64,000 nucleotides of DNA. Source: Diadema setosum. Lineage: Eukaryota > Echinodermata > Echinoidea > Diadematoida > Diadematidae. Below the pieces are notes generated by a model. That model saw only the letters and a program-made list of their open reading frames with translations, did not search any database and was not told where the DNA came from. The position numbers and the translations under genes are program-made. The stretch's first letter is position 1; every line of letters begins with the position of its first letter. Of this stretch, positions 10,601-22,212 are shown piece by piece. The stretch is taken from contig NC_092706.1 of the NCBI RefSeq assembly GCF_964275005.1, positions 27,004,942 to 27,068,941 of the forward strand, given 5' to 3'.

Positions 10601-13600
10601 ATGGTCTTCATTATTGAATAACATAGTGGCATTTAAAGGTCCCTTAATAGTGTCGATCGAATTTATGGTTCAAATTCAGGTCAGTTCAAATTTATTTCTT
10701 TTTTTTTTCACGATAAAATAACATATTAACATAAATCTCATTTTCTCTAGTGACAAAAATGATGCATGTAAATTTATACAAAGAAAACAATAATTGAAAA
10801 CTTACAATAAGAATACATTACAATAGTTGCTGAAGTAACGAAAATGAAATAATTGTCAATATGCATTGTGTGAAAAAACGGACGGACCCACTTAAAAGAC
10901 AGAGCTTGTAGAGTGTTGGTCCCTCTTGGATAAAAAGATCTGGTGCAAAGATTGATTTAAAACAGCAACATCAAGCAAACTAATTAACACGAGACAAGAC
11001 TGGGACAGCAATAGGACTATCTATACTTGTAGGAATAAAAAAAAAAACTGACTTGACGACACGGCACGACAGGAAACAAAACTATAATAGCGTGACAAAG
11101 AGGTAACCAATGATAGACAGGGAAAATGGAACATTGACAACGATCCTCGGAGGTTTGAGGAAGAAAAAAAATACACAATAAACCCTTCAACTGTAAATCA
11201 TTGTGTTTTTTTTTAAAGCCTACTCATGGCCTTGACTTAGGCAATAGTAGCAATAATAATAATAATAAAAGGCAATAGTAGCAATAATAATAATAATAAT
11301 AATAATAAAGATAAAAGTAAAAATGATAACCCATCATATCGATGTAAAATTGCATGGACGGCAATAAAAAAAATATGAGATAGGGTTTTGTTTTTGTTTG
11401 TTTTTGTTTGTTTTGTTTTTTTGTCCGAACTGCAAGGGACTATAATCAACCATTTTTATGTAATTGGCCATCACCTTATACTTTATCTTGAGGGCATTGG
11501 CACTGTCAGATACGGGACTGTAAAACGAAAAAAAAAAAGAAGTTCAGATTCAGTTGCATTTCATTTCGTGTTTGAAGGTGTAGTCTGTAAATTGTATACT
11601 AACAAGTATGAAAAATGTATGACAGCACCTGCACTTTACACGTATAGGCCTCAGGCCCAAAAATGATTTGTTTTTCTTTCAATTTATATCAATATGTTTT
11701 GAAGTTATTGTCGAATATTGTGATTTGCAGTTTAAAATGATCTATGATATGGTATATAGTTTATAAGCGAGTATAGCATCAAGCATTGGAATGCATCAGG
11801 GTCTGCATATGGGTGACGGTTGCTAAATTAAGAAGCCTGCTCAGTGCCCTTTCATGTGATAATTATGACCATCGATTTGGCAAAATCACACCAGAAGACG
11901 CGTCATTCAGATTGACAGTTATTTCGCACAGAGTTTTAGAAAATACTGATAAAAAGAAATAGAAACATGGACAGAATATAATGAAAAGAAGAAGAAGATG
12001 AACTGGATCCATCTATAAAGGCACACCACATGTACACACAGATGATCCGCAATTAACAAAAGGAAGAAGTTCACTTCGCGAATGCACATTAAAGGGGGTG
12101 GCTAGTAACTGATCAGTGGGCATGGTGGGAATCAGTGGGAATGCTGGGGGATGATTGTTCCAATTCTTGTGGGATTCATTTAAGAGTACATTATATATCT
12201 ATTGTTGTGTGAAAATTATTTGCTTCAGAATGGTCTCATATTCAAGTAATGTGCAGTTTAATGGTTCCAGGCTAGCATGCCTGTACAGTGACGGGGCACT
12301 AAACTGCACATTACTTGAATATGAGACCGTCCTGAAGCAAATAATTTTAAATAACTGATCATTTACTAGCCATCCCCTTTAAGAATGTGTACACTTTGAA
12401 AATATTATCATTTGGACTGTCACGAACATGTACGTAATTATCAGTTAAGAGATAGCAAATTAGAATTATAACATAATCTTTATACATGTTTTGAGATTAA
12501 ACTGAAAGCTCTTTGGAAAAGGCAAGGCGGAGGTTTAAAAGCCTAAGGACGAGTCCCAATTATACTCTGGCAGGTGTTTATTAGAAATGCGTGTTGTAGC
12601 AAAATCAGTCCGTCCTCAACGGGTTAAGACTAAGATTGTGACGTCAGTTAACCCAATAACTTAAGTCTTAACGCGTGAGTACACAGTTAATGTAAGCAGG
12701 CCTACACTGTAAAATATGAAATAAGAAAGAAAGATGAAGGCTTGTATATGATCTTCGGACTTTGTACCTGCAAGTTACAGAGAATTAATTGACGTTAACC
12801 CTTTAAGTGCCACGGACTTTTGACAGTGTGTCCAACACTGTAAATGGGGTTTTCTGTGCCAAGCAGCACTCAAAGCATGCAAAGGGTCAGTAGGATCGGG
12901 ATCGCTCTCCAAGCTGATCTGCATGGCAAAAATGAGAAGAAAAAAAATCCAAGTTTTGTTGACAAATACGGATGGACTCACACCGTGAACATCTAATCAC
13001 ATATTCAAAAATATGAATAAAAAGGACATTTTGGATCCTATAATAGGAGGGGAAAAATTGGTCAATCATCTGCGATACAGCTAGGATGTCTAGTTAACAT
13101 GCGAGGGAAGTCACATCACGTTGTTGTTAGTTGATTGTTGCTTGCTGTCCAGTTCAAACAGACCCGTCACTTGGGGGCAGCTACCAGGGCGTGGAACCCA
13201 TGGGTCTCCTCTGGAGCCAACAACCAGTCCCAGAGGTGGCGCACGAGCGTCCTCGTCTGGTCAAGTTTGATGTGACCAGACCGTTTACATACACCTTTGA
13301 GCTCCACGATGGACAAGGAGGCGTCCTAGCGTCCAAGGTGGTGGAGAGGACGTATGTAGCAGACTATGTGGAAAGAATTCCTGTGTCGACTGGCGAGGCA
13401 GAAGGCGTACTATTCCTACCGGAGAAGAGAGGTGTGTCTGTATGGATTATATTAACGTATCATATTATTTTCAAGTGAAATATGACTAGAAAATGTTGCT
13501 GTAGAAAGCCAGATATCGGCGGGGCCCTATAAACCCACAAGCCGGCTTCCCCAATGTAACTAAAACTGACTATCGGGCAAAAAAACAGAAAAAGAAAAAA

Positions 13601-16226
13601 AGACAGAAATATTGTATTCAAAACATAGATTCCTTACCCAAGCGCCTACAGGCAAGTGTTGCTGTGAACCTCTCCGCCAGAGCGGAAGTCTTGAGTACTA
13701 GTAAGCCGTTGCGACCATCATCGTCTAGGGTCCGTCTTGCGTCTTCCGTTGTTCGTGAAAAGTTTATATTTTCGGCTTCTTCTTGGACACGCCATATCCC
13801 TATCAGTAACTCCCCTTGGGTAATACGATCTAAATATCTTCAAGTTAACACCATGTTCACCCTCATAACTTCTAGGTCCCATTTCCCCGAAATACTGAAA
13901 TCTCTACAAATTCATGCAGGTCGAAGCGATAAAAGAGCTAGGATATATTTATGTGTAAATTACAAACTTGCGGACTGTCGTTTCAAGTTTGTTCACGGCG
14001 GATCCGAGGGTGCCCCCGGGGCACATTCGGGCCAAATTTTCACATGTTTATTGTTAAAATTGCACCGTGAAATTTCCACCACACCTGTATTTAGGGCATC
14101 TGGATGATCTAATTATGTCTATACGATGGGCCCCGTGAGACAATAATTGTTTCATGCACATTCTGAGGCCTTAATGAGCCTCAGGCACTGTGCTGATATT
14201 TTGATAACTCATTTTGAATTGAATTGAATTGAATTGAATTGAATTGAATTGAATTGAAATGGTGTTTTATTGATCATTATCTATCGCAGCCCGTAGGCTG
14301 AATTACAGACATTGTTAACAAAGGACCATGAATACATCAAAAATGCACACAAGATACAACCTACAAAAAAAAAAAAAAAATACATACATCTATATTAGCA
14401 ACAAAAAAAAAATCAGGCTTATCCATTTTAACTATTTCACAATGAGATCAACTAAAAATGCAAACAGACAACAAACGCGAATATTACAATTAAGATGTCT
14501 TACATTTTGTATATCACTATTCTCAATTTCCACTCAATGGGGTTGTTTTATAGTCAATTTTGCCACTCTCGTGTTTAGAGGGATCAGATCCCCTGCCTTT
14601 CATCGTGGACATGAGGGGACTCCTAACGCGACTGGTCGTCGACCGCGCAGCGCTCCTTGCTTCGCATGGCTTCGCGGTTTTTGCCTTCGACTACTTTCGG
14701 CCGCGCCGCCTCAAGACCAACGGGGAGAATGTGTACGTGGACAGCCAAGCATTCTTGGTGAGCTTTTATCTTTTTGTTGGAGATCCCACTTATCTGCAGC
14801 ATTGTAGCTCACCTAAATATTTTGCATTATCAATCACCTGCTTTCTATAAACGTGTGATCTTCTTAATCCTTTGAAATCATCGTCTGATTCTTAGCGAAT
14901 TTGACTGGAATTATTTTGGGGGAAGTTTTGAGACAAGACGGGAATTATTATGGGGGAAGTTGTGAGACAAGGCTGTTTACGAAGCCGTCCGAGTTGGGAC
15001 CCATCAGGAGCAGAGTCATTGATCCAAGGTGTCCAAAGTCTTTTCATCTATCTGTTGTCCTCTGAGTGGCTCTGCTTCAACAGAATGGTCGAGTGATTAG
15101 TTTTCATATTTCGTATATCAGTCAATTCAAGTCATTTATTGTCATGCACTCAGGCACAAAAATCGTCGTAACAGTCTCCAAATCATATCATTATAATCCT
15201 CGATTAAAACTGACTGTCAGCTTGTATCCAGTTAACCAATGTTACTTTCAAAAAATGTCAATTATTCTTTGTAAACTATCTTGAATAAAACTTCTTTTAC
15301 AGAGGGAGAATGCATAAAGTTTAAATGCCATAAACTTGTACAGGACTGTAGACGTAGTGTGCCTAAAATATATTATTGCGCTTTTCTTGTTATGTTCACA
15401 GAGTGCTAAGGTTTGAAAGTTATAAGCCTCCGCGTTTCACGCATAAGCTTAATTGATAATGAACTCATAAGCGTTTTTATTTTGATGGGATTTTTTAAGA
15501 CTCAATATATAATTTCAGACGATATAGAAATACAATATGAGTTTGAAACATATCTTCTCTCTCTCTCTCTCTCTGTTTCTCTGTCTTTTTTTACCTTCTT
15601 GAGTAGGATGTAATAAATTTTGCCCGAGAACATCCCAGATTGGACGCAGACCGTATCGGCGTAACGAGCTCCTGCTTCGGGGGATCGATGATGCTCCACG
15701 CGGTCACACGCCTCCAGCTGCCGGTCCGGTGCATGGTGGCCGCGGGGATCTCCGCGCTGCTGTTTGCGCAGGTCGGCTGGAAGAACCTCGATGGAGGCCT
15801 CATTGAGCCCGCTGGGTGAGTAAATACCATTTTTTCTTCACTCTTATCTTTCTGTTATCATTTTTTAAAAATATGTGCAAATGTAAAACCGACCAAAAAT
15901 TTCCCAGATATTTTTTCCTTACCTGAAGTCAGTGTCTGAAAGGCAATGTACTAAGCTTTAAAATGATCATCAAAAGCAGATTTAAACGAATTTTCTGCCC
16001 AAATTATGGTATTTGCTGCACACCGCCGCGGCGGTGCCCCCCACTTCACCAGCTACCGTGGGATATTTGCACAAAATCCACAAAGACAGGAGGTAAACAA
16101 TTTCAGGTCCTAAGACAAGGAAAAAAAAAACTCTACAAAAGATAAGAAAAGGATTATTCTCACTCATCAGTTCTAAACAAAAGGAATACTATAATGTGAA
16201 TATATATTTAATTATATACTAGTATA

Positions 16227-16260
<34 letters not shown>

Positions 16261-17245
16261 GTATATTTCATTATTCAAGTATACATTTATATATTTATGG
16301 ATTGTATATGGAAAATTTGTTACACATTTGGAATTGTATGGATTGGTCAATATGAGTACCATACAGTCAAAGATTTGATAAAATACCCCGGTAATAACAA
16401 CGCCAATGATACGACATTGCCGTTGGTAATGCCAAGTCTATAATGGTTACCATGGAATGTTCAAGATGAAGGTACACGTCCTACATGATGCAGGTAATCT
16501 CAAAGCACTCATCCATCGTAAGAAATAGTGACTTCTCAGGGGTGCTGTTCGTTATTCCGAAGGTTCGCTATTCCGAAGGTTCATTATTCCGAAGGGTCGT
16601 TAATCCGAAACACGCAAATTCCCTATACCTACAGGTTCGTTAATCCGAAAATGAAAAAGGGTTCGTTAATCCGAAAATTTGTGGCGTTATTCCGAAGGTT
16701 CGTTATTCCGAAGATTTGTTAATCCGAAAATGAAATTCGGAACAATGAACCTTCGGAATAACGAATCTTAGGAATAAAGAGCCTTCGGAATAACGAACCT
16801 TCGGAATAACGAGCTGTAACCCTTCTGAGAACCCTTTCGCTAGGTTGATTGTCACTTTGTATGCTTCGTACACGATCCACCAGGCTTCTGCATGGAGGCA
16901 CAGATAATAAGGCAGGACTTCCCTTTACCTCCTTGCTCTCGACCTCTCTCGTTATCTGTCTATGTATTTGTCATTGCTCCTAGACCCATGTCGGCGTTGG
17001 TCAAAAGATGGAAGGACGAGATGGACGACTGGTGGCTCACTTTCAATTTTCAGGGCGTCTTTGACAGCATGAAAGGTTTCAATGATGCCTTACCACCAGT
17101 GAGTATGAAGGGAGGCGAGACGAAACCTCTCTGGAGTATGTGTGTTAGTGTTTGTCATGTTTGTTAAGTGTTACATTGCCATCTTCTTTCTTCCCGGGCT
17201 CTTCTCCTTATGAACAAAGGTTTGGGCAAATAGAGAGAGAAAGAG

Positions 17246-17282
<37 letters not shown>

Positions 17283-18420
17283 GTATATAATAGGGAGAGA
17301 GAGAGAGAGAGATAGAGAGAGGGAGAGATAGAGAGGGAGAGATGGGGAAGTGGGAAAAGATTGTATGAGTCATTGTCGTATATGATAATTATTTGTTGTT
17401 GTTCTTATTCAGCTCACCCGAGGCGAAGGCTCAATTAATGAGCTATTGCAATATTCATATTCCGTCGTTCGTCTTTCGTCGTGCGTAAAGCTTTTTTTGA
17501 AAAAAAAAAACAACATTTTCAGCTTCTTCTACCTTCTCGAGTAGGATACTACTAAAACATTGATAAATTCAGTGCTTATTTACGTCGATGCAGGGCAATT
17601 TGTCAATCAGTTGCAATGAAAACAACTCGACGGAAGAATTTCGTGAATTTGAATAATTCTTCTACCTTCTTCTTCAATTACTCCACGACAGATCCACCAG
17701 GCTTAGCAGGTAGAATGTCGTGGGTGATACTCGAAACTTTACCATGGAGCTACAACACTGTCTTGCAACTCCATGAAAGTACAGTGGCCGATGTGCGATA
17801 ACTTATTCATATTACTGCTCAAACTAGTAAGCTCTCTCACATCTAGATCTAGAGAAGATTTTTGTCAAAATGCGGGGGCCAGACGATGAATGATCATGTT
17901 AATACTAGTAGCTCATCAGAGCCTTACTTGGAGGCCCTTAGCGGCAGCAACTCGCAGGTACTTCGCAGCTGTAACGCAGGTAGGCCTACTTTGCAATCCC
18001 CGTATGTCGCTCGTAGCTGAAAATGGGTCGGTTTCAAAGCTCTCACGCAGGTCACACGGAATACACGAAAGTAGCAGGTAAATAGCACGCCTCTAGCAGT
18101 AAGACGCATGTATGGAACTCGAAAACATCCTTGTCCACCCGCAGAAAAATCTCCTGCGTGATGGAAAATCCCTACTCGCAACAAGCCCGCTTAGCTTACC
18201 CGGAAAGGTGTGACACGGCCTTAACGAATAACATGCAATTTATAGATAACGAACCCCGAGGACAGTTTCCCAAAGAAAAATCACGTCAGAGATCACCAAG
18301 TATTTTGATGAATATACATCTTTTTTCACTCCTTTATAGGTGGGGAATCTGATTTGTCCCATCCTGGCGTTCCGTCACGAAGATGACAGGTTCATGCCCA
18401 CTGCACGTATGACCACTGAA
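7466..18420 (+). CDS. Gene A: ACOT/BAAT-family acyl-CoA enzyme, exons 1-6 only
   Basis: A split gene whose product resembles acyl-CoA thioesterases and bile-acid-CoA:amino acid N-acyltransferases. These use a Cys/Ser-Asp-His triad to cleave acyl-CoA or transfer the acyl group to an amino acid. Coding exons are 8977-9211, 13153-13431, 14579-14757, 15607-15815, 16984-17098 and 18340-18420 (366 residues, no stop or frameshift). All have the same lengths and splice phases as gene B. The N-terminal beta-sandwich domain spans residues 1 to about 165, followed by the hydrolase domain. The nucleophile elbow TSSCFGGSMM places Cys254, and the FRHEDD motif supplies the Asp. No exon for the catalytic His or the C-terminus is found before gene B. 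If the last intron is retained, the frame stays open to a stop at 18781-18783 without any His motif. A 1.44-kb insertion (7506-8946) interrupts the first exon. It could be a truncated duplicate, or an alternative 5' cassette using gene B exons 7-8. Confidence 0.8.
7588..7682. repeat. (CA)n-(TA)n compound microsatellite
   Basis: A CA run followed by a long TA run inside the insertion. It creates spurious open frames of poly-His/Thr and Tyr/Ile on both strands. Confidence 0.9.
7928..8765. repeat. Tandem array of a ~165-bp unit
   Basis: Units start with ATGCGAGCGAGCGAAGCGAG at 7928, 8092, 8261, 8426, 8591 (slightly altered) and 8713. Spacings are 164, 169, 165, 165 and then 122, so the last interval is shortened. 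Each unit continues with GAAAATTTTGACATT, a CTTTGGAAATTAA block and CAACTGCTGGCAATTA. No conserved coding frame is evident: the minus-strand frame at 8160-8591 is a repeat artefact. Confidence 0.85.
8977..9211 (+). CDS. Gene A coding exon 1
   Basis: It begins at ATG 8977 (GCCATGA context) and encodes 78 residues of the N-terminal beta-sandwich domain (MTRRRTTSSSITREC...). The donor is AAAG|GTATTT, phase 1. It is 71/78 identical to gene B exon 1. This ATG lies downstream of the insertion and so is the likeliest start for gene A. A product starting here would lack the basic leader seen in gene B. Confidence 0.8.
9736..9899. mobile_element. Hairpin MITE
   Basis: Perfect terminal inverted CAAATATCGACTGCTTC / GAAGCAGTCGATATTTG, with inner inverted arms around GGTGATTTCT ... 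AGAAATCACC and GCCCCGAG...CGAGGGGC. Non-coding. Confidence 0.75.
11250..11309. repeat. (AAT)n microsatellite, duplicated
   Basis: Two AATAAT tracts separated by a repeated GGCAATAGTAGC phrase (11240-11251 and 11271-11282). Confidence 0.85.
12093..12378. mobile_element. TTAA-flanked foldback element (AGGGGGTGGCTAG family)
   Basis: TTAA occurs on both sides (12089-12092 and 12379-12382), with inverted ends AGGGGRTGGCTAGTAA. The arms contain CTCATATTCAAGTAATGTGC and its complement around a short loop. A longer sibling is at 22413-22783; here the outer part of the right arm is deleted. Confidence 0.85.
13153..13431 (+). CDS. Gene A coding exon 2
   Basis: Acceptor CTGTCCAG|TT, donor AGAG|GTGTGT, 279 bp, phases 1 and 1. 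It encodes the rest of the N-terminal domain, including the family signature DPSLGGSYQGVEPMGLLW. It is 90/93 identical to gene B exon 2. Of about 14 nucleotide differences, 11 are silent, which indicates purifying selection on both copies since duplication. Confidence 0.93.
13432..14578 (+). other. Gene A intron 2
   Basis: A 1.15-kb phase-1 intron. It holds a moderately GC-rich stretch at 13640-14110 resembling a degraded transposon fragment (no protein match recognised), followed by a retroelement 3' end at 14213-14330. Confidence 0.7.
14213..14330 (-). mobile_element. (GAATT)n-tailed retroelement 3' end, minus strand
   Basis: Nine or so GAATT-type units (14214-14259) abut a sequence whose complement reads CAGCCTACGGGCTGCGATA followed by ATCAATAAAACACC. 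This parallels CAGCCACTGGCTGCGATACA at 30309-30328, which leads into AATAAAACC and GAATT repeats. Together they define one non-LTR or SINE 3'-end family in opposite orientations. The 5' extent is unclear. Confidence 0.65.
14579..14757 (+). CDS. Gene A coding exon 3
   Basis: Acceptor GTGTTTAG|AG, donor TTCTTG|GTGAGC, 179 bp, phases 1 and 0. It encodes GSDPLPFIVDMRG and ASHGFAVFAFDYF, the first strands of the alpha/beta hydrolase fold. It is 54/60 identical to gene B exon 3. Confidence 0.92.
14758..15606 (+). other. Gene A intron 3
   Basis: An 850-bp phase-0 intron with no other gene. A 31-bp near-perfect tandem duplication (GGAATTATT...GAGACAAG) lies at 14909-14973. It ends in a long CT-rich polypyrimidine tract (15556-15600) before the TAG acceptor. 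Confidence 0.7.
15607..15815 (+). CDS. Gene A coding exon 4 (nucleophile exon)
   Basis: Acceptor GAGTAG|GAT, donor GCTGG|GTGAGT, 209 bp, phases 0 and 2. It carries the nucleophile elbow TSSCFGGSMM with Cys254. Cysteine at this position is the BAAT type; the classical ACOT1/2 enzymes use serine. It is 57/70 identical to gene B exon 4, with most changes after the elbow (GISALLFAQVGW versus GFSTVLSVPVGW). Confidence 0.93.
15816..16983 (+). other. Gene A intron 4
   Basis: A 1.17-kb phase-2 intron containing a (TA)n tract (16220-16262) and a TTCGTTATTCCGAAGG array (16541-16812). The rest shows nothing recognisable. Confidence 0.7.
16541..16812. repeat. Inverted array of TTCGTTATTCCGAAGG units
   Basis: Repeated TTCGTTATTCCGAAGG and TTCGTTAATCCGAAAA units run forward from 16547 to about 16735, then inverted (CCTTCGGAATAACGAA) to 16812. 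The whole block can fold on itself. It is probably a non-autonomous inverted-repeat transposon or satellite-like unit. Non-coding, inside gene A intron 4. Confidence 0.75.
16984..17098 (+). CDS. Gene A coding exon 5
   Basis: Acceptor GCTCCTAG|A, donor CCACCA|GTGAGT, 115 bp, phases 2 and 0. It encodes a cap/lid-like stretch beginning PMSALVKRWKDEMDDWWLTF. Only 22/38 residues match gene B exon 5, far below exons 1-3, although the WWLTFN core is kept. Confidence 0.9.
17099..18339 (+). other. Gene A intron 5
   Basis: A 1.24-kb phase-0 intron. It has a (TA)n run (17250-17283) and a (GA)n run (17292-17345), then a CCGTCGTTCGTC-rich fragment (17460-17490) of a kind seen in marine-invertebrate repeats. 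A GC-richer stretch at 17880-18215 shows no recognisable family. Confidence 0.65.
18340..18420 (+). CDS. Gene A coding exon 6 (catalytic Asp exon)
   Basis: Acceptor CCTTTATAG|GTG, donor ACTGAA|GTAAGT, 81 bp, phases 0 and 0. It encodes ICPILAFRHEDDRFMP, with the catalytic Asp in EDD. 17/27 residues match gene B exon 6. The consensus-quality donor implies that it is spliced to something downstream, yet no exon 7 is found before gene B. Confidence 0.92.
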
Positions 18421-20440
18421 GTAAGTATTCTACGGTCCTTTCAGTACCGCAAGATTGAGGGCGCACCTCTCTTGTATGGTACAGTGCTTTTTTTCGGCTC
18501 ATCCTCCTTTTCATCTTTATCTTCTTCTTTTCTCTGTCCATCTCCTTCATTGCTTTGTCCTCTTCATTTTATTTTATTATTTTCCCGCTTCTTCATCATT
18601 CTTTGGATCCTCATCCTCCGCATCTCTTTCATCACTTTCGATCACCTTCTCCGTCATTCTATTTTACTTAAAAGCAAGAGATTATTAAGTGTGGAGGGTG
18701 GAGGGTGGAGGTTGAGGCGTGAGTTTCTCTTCAATTTGTCTCCCTCTACAAATGGAATTTGTAAGATCGCAGTTTGTAAATAAACAGTTGCGATCTTACA
18801 AATTTCATTTTTTGACTGAGAGAAATTGAAGAAAAAAACACATCTCAAATTCTTCTTCTTGTCTTCTCTCGTCATCATAATCTTCTTTTCTTCGTCATCA
18901 TTCTTCTTTTTCTTTGTCGTCATTCTTCTTTTCTTCTTTCTTCTTCTTTCTTCTTCAACGTCATTACCATCTCGTTCTTCGTAAAAATTAACTTTCTCCA
19001 GTTGAAAAAAAAAAATCAAAACATTAATTTTACGTCAGGGCACGATTCCCTCCCCTTCCACCGTGAAATACCAGTCGTACCAACCAAAGACGAAACAGGA
19101 TCATTGGTTTGATTGGTCGGAAGTACTGTGGACTTCGAAACTGGTCCAGTCACGTCACAACTGGGCCCTGCAAAGACCAATCAGTGGTCATGTTTAATAT
19201 ACACCGTACACACACATGAATTTGTATGCGGGTGTGTGGGATGGTGGCGCTGCTTCTTAGAACGGCACTGGACCGCTAGCTACACTTTGTAGTCTAGCCT
19301 GGATGCCTTACTATATCCATGACACGTACACTACCATCAAGGAACATTAGAGTTTTGCTCCTCCCGTCTCTCTCTCTCGTATTAAATGTACCACTCATGT
19401 ACGTACAAAAGCTTTGAACCTTTCCGTCCCCCCCCCCCCCCCCCCCGGCCCCCGATCTTTGCCACTTTAATTTTCGCGACACTCTGTTATAGCTAGAGAA
19501 ATGCCGTGATCACATATTATACCGTAATACGGAGAGAGGGAGCAAGAAAAGGTCAGGGCTGCTGTGTTCCTGAAGGGTAAGTTCATCTAACGTTAAACGT
19601 GACTTGACTAATATTCATTCACCTTTCCTATTGTCTGTGTTATGCACCTGCCGCTCGCCCCGGGACGCTCCTTATACACAGTTGTACTGTGGGAGCCGAC
19701 ACTGCGTGTTGGGGCTGGTCGCAGTTAACTGCCCGTCAGCTCGAGTGTTTCAAGTCTGACGTTAGCCGTAAATGGCATGGCAATGCATACGATGCTGTAT
19801 AATAAACAATGTTTCGCACAACCGTGGCTTTGAGAGTACACGATCGCAAGGGAAGCACATTACTGGATAGCCGTATATTGTCCCACTCAACGTTGATGTC
19901 AATAATTAAAAGCATGGTCAGTAATGTTACGGGTACGTTACATTTGTCCGGAGTAATTCCGCAGGTCATTTCACCCTTTTGTAATTGACAAAATGTCACA
20001 TGACTTGTGGAGTATTTAAATGTATCCATCTTTTACCCATTAGCAAAGCTTGGAGGAAAAAATTTCAAAGGAACCTTTGTCTACTGTAATTTGCATTTAA
20101 GTGAATTTCAGTGTCCCCAGTCCCTTATGTACATTTTAAATGATGGTTTTAGATCTCGCAAAAGCAATAAATACAAAAAATAAAATCTACTGAATTTGAA
20201 AGACCTTATAATGATTGATGAACATCCATGGCATTAGTTGATAGATTAAAGAGTAAGATAAAGAGGCACATTTCTTTTATCCATGTCATGTCCACCTAAC
20301 TGCGGAATTGCCCTTTTTTTTTGTGTGTGTGTGTGTTGTACAACGTGTAAGTATCTAGTCACACTTAGACTACAGTCTACAGAGCGCTCTGTAACGTGTT
20401 ACACCAGTGACCAGGACATCCCAACACAATTAGGATTCTC
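18421..20440. other. Spacer after gene A exon 6
   Basis: I searched for the GTGHFLEC and GEDIQQGAKDQEF coding segments of exons 7-8 and found none. The stretch contains CT-rich runs (18490-18660, 18850-18960), a palindrome of about 95 bp with AAATTTGTAAGATCGCA-like arms (18735-18832) and a C-run (19429-19446). Confidence 0.65.
18735..18832. repeat. Short foldback repeat
   Basis: TTTGTAAGATCGCA around 18759-18772 is inverted as TGCGATCTTACAAA around 18789-18802, and flanking arms also pair (CAATTTGTCTCCCTC with GAGAGAAATTG). Likely a small MITE. Confidence 0.6.
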
Positions 20441-21057
20441 CTCTAGTTTCAGTTCCCCCTTCTTTATAGGGCCTATATAGCGCAATTCATAAAAGTACTC
20501 GGTTGCGGAGATCAATTTTATTAGTGCATGTCAAGTGGTTGTGGAAATCAGAGTTTCGAGAAAAACGCCTTCAAAGTTTTCCTTGCGACGCGACGCTATC
20601 ATGATCAAGGGGAGGAGAGACAGTTTTCACCGCTTGACAATAGAAGGCATGCTCTGAGTCCTAGTGACCTCCGCAGTGTTCATTCAAGCTTAGTGCCAGC
20701 GGCCTGCGCACGACCAATCAGTAATTAGGATGCCACGCACTGACCAATAAGATCATTCCCTCGTTGCTAGGGGCAGAGTGTAGCTGCGGCGCTAAATCCA
20801 AATCTTCAAACATGTTTCTGCTACGTTGAAAGTCAGAAAATTATGGCCAAGAAAAACGCTGAATTCTTGCCTTTCCTTTGATCATTGAGCTTCGAAATTT
20901 CGGCGGATGATAGACAAAACATTAGACTAAAAAATTATGCCAAAAACAGAAATCCCATTTTTATTCATGACCAATTTTGATGATGTGACTTCAAACTCGA
21001 TTTTCTCAGCTCAGCCATCAGCGACTTTATGATCCTTTTGTTGTAGAGAGGGTCACA
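20440..21057. mobile_element. TGTGACCC-family MITE, left end truncated
   Basis: It matches 38579-39249 in direct orientation (ATAAAAGTACT..., CATGTCAAGTGGTTG, TTCGAGAAAAA). It ends at the family terminus CCTTTTGTTGTAG...GGTCACA (21035-21057). The left terminus is missing. Internally it carries a GCGACGCGACGC-type region and a TTTCCTTTGATCAT block shared by all three copies. Confidence 0.7.
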
Positions 21058-21520
21058 TTTGATGTCATTGGTACTTTTTGTACAGTAGCCTTTATTATCA
21101 GGTTATAGCCATTCCTTGAATGATGTACCGGTACTTGTGTATAAAATATGTTGTTTATAAACTATGTATTTTCAAATTAATGCTTGCATTTTCCCCCCAT
21201 TGTTGGTCAGGATTATTGAGAAGTTCCATTAAAACTTAGATTTAAGTTCCATTGAAAGTTAAGTTCCATTAACTTAAATATAAGTTCCATTAAAAGTTAA
21301 ATTAAGCTGGAACATTAAAAGTTAAATTGAATTATTGAGAAGTTCCATTAAAAAAACTACAATACATATATCTGGCTTCATGGAATATATAATTTATAAC
21401 TCCCCCAAACAGATTTTTCTAGCTACTCGGACATACCCCCAATTCTTTTAGAGAAGAGATTCTTGCTTTGTAAAATTTGATGTGTGTAAATTATTGACAC
21501 TTTGAGGATGGCCAATTTAA

Positions 21521-21941
21521 AGGTATTAGCCCACATTTGTAAACCTGCAGCAATTGGTCTCATAGTTAGCATGGAGTTTGGGTATGATTGCAGTAACACC
21601 TGTGCAAAATTTCGTTCCAATTAGTCCATTACTTTCATAAAAATAAATGAAAATGCACCGTAATCCGTATGCATGCGTATAACGCTCGCTAGCTCCGGTC
21701 CACGTACGTGTTACATGTACAATGTAAGTAGCTATAGCCCGCGCTCGTAATTTGATTTTGGGTCGGGTTGACCCGGTTTGAAAATTGATTTTAAAACGAT
21801 GATTTTCTCTCTTTTATCGAATGGTATAGACAAAGAGCGACAGGTGAGGTATGTTACTGTTATAACTTGTACTTGAAGTCATATTGGACCTGTTTTATGC
21901 AGTTTTGATTTTCGTGGGTTTGCAAATGTGGGCTAGTACCT
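21521..21941. mobile_element. TTAA-flanked MITE (AGGTATTAGCCCACATTTG family)
   Basis: TTAA at 21517-21520 and 21942-21945. Inverted ends are AGGTATTAGCCCACATTTG and the complement of CAAATGTGGGCTAGTACCT. Non-coding. Confidence 0.85.
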
Positions 21942-22190
21942 TTAAAAGAGGATGGTTTCGATTTTTTGGAAGTAGGCCTAAGTGTAACTGTGGACAACAT
22001 AAATCCTGTGACAGGTACTGGGCCATACACTTCAGACACCATTTGGAGTTCATATACCTAGAGCTGTATTAAGCGTGCATGGTGAGGATGCAATTTGTAT
22101 TAAGAACCACTCAATGGCAACCTAACTAAAACATTATTATGTACATGTTCGATGTTGATGGCTTGTAACAGGGCCACAGAATATTTTTCA

Positions 22191-22212
22191 GGATGGGGGG
22201 GGGGGGGGGGGG
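22191..22212. repeat. G homopolymer run
   Basis: A near-continuous G run between two TTAA elements. Such runs are error-prone in assemblies. Confidence 0.8.

Larger units (their letters stand above)
9212..13152 (+). other. Gene A intron 1
   Basis: A 3.9-kb phase-1 intron. It holds a G/C homopolymer-rich repeat (9310-9420), a hairpin MITE (9736-9899), AT-rich DNA with an (AAT)n tract at 11250-11309, a TTAA element (12093-12378) and a short repeat at 12796-12890 that recurs near 25060-25160. The remainder (9900-11250 and 11310-12090) shows nothing I can name. Confidence 0.7.

Noticed and set aside
7466..18420. Gene A as a processed (retro) pseudogene
   Set aside because: It retains all five introns at the same positions and phases as gene B, so it arose by DNA duplication.
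18340..18783. 147-codon frame running from exon 6 into the intron
   Set aside because: The coding match stops exactly at the GTAAGT donor; the rest is Ser/Phe/Leu-rich translation of CT-rich DNA.
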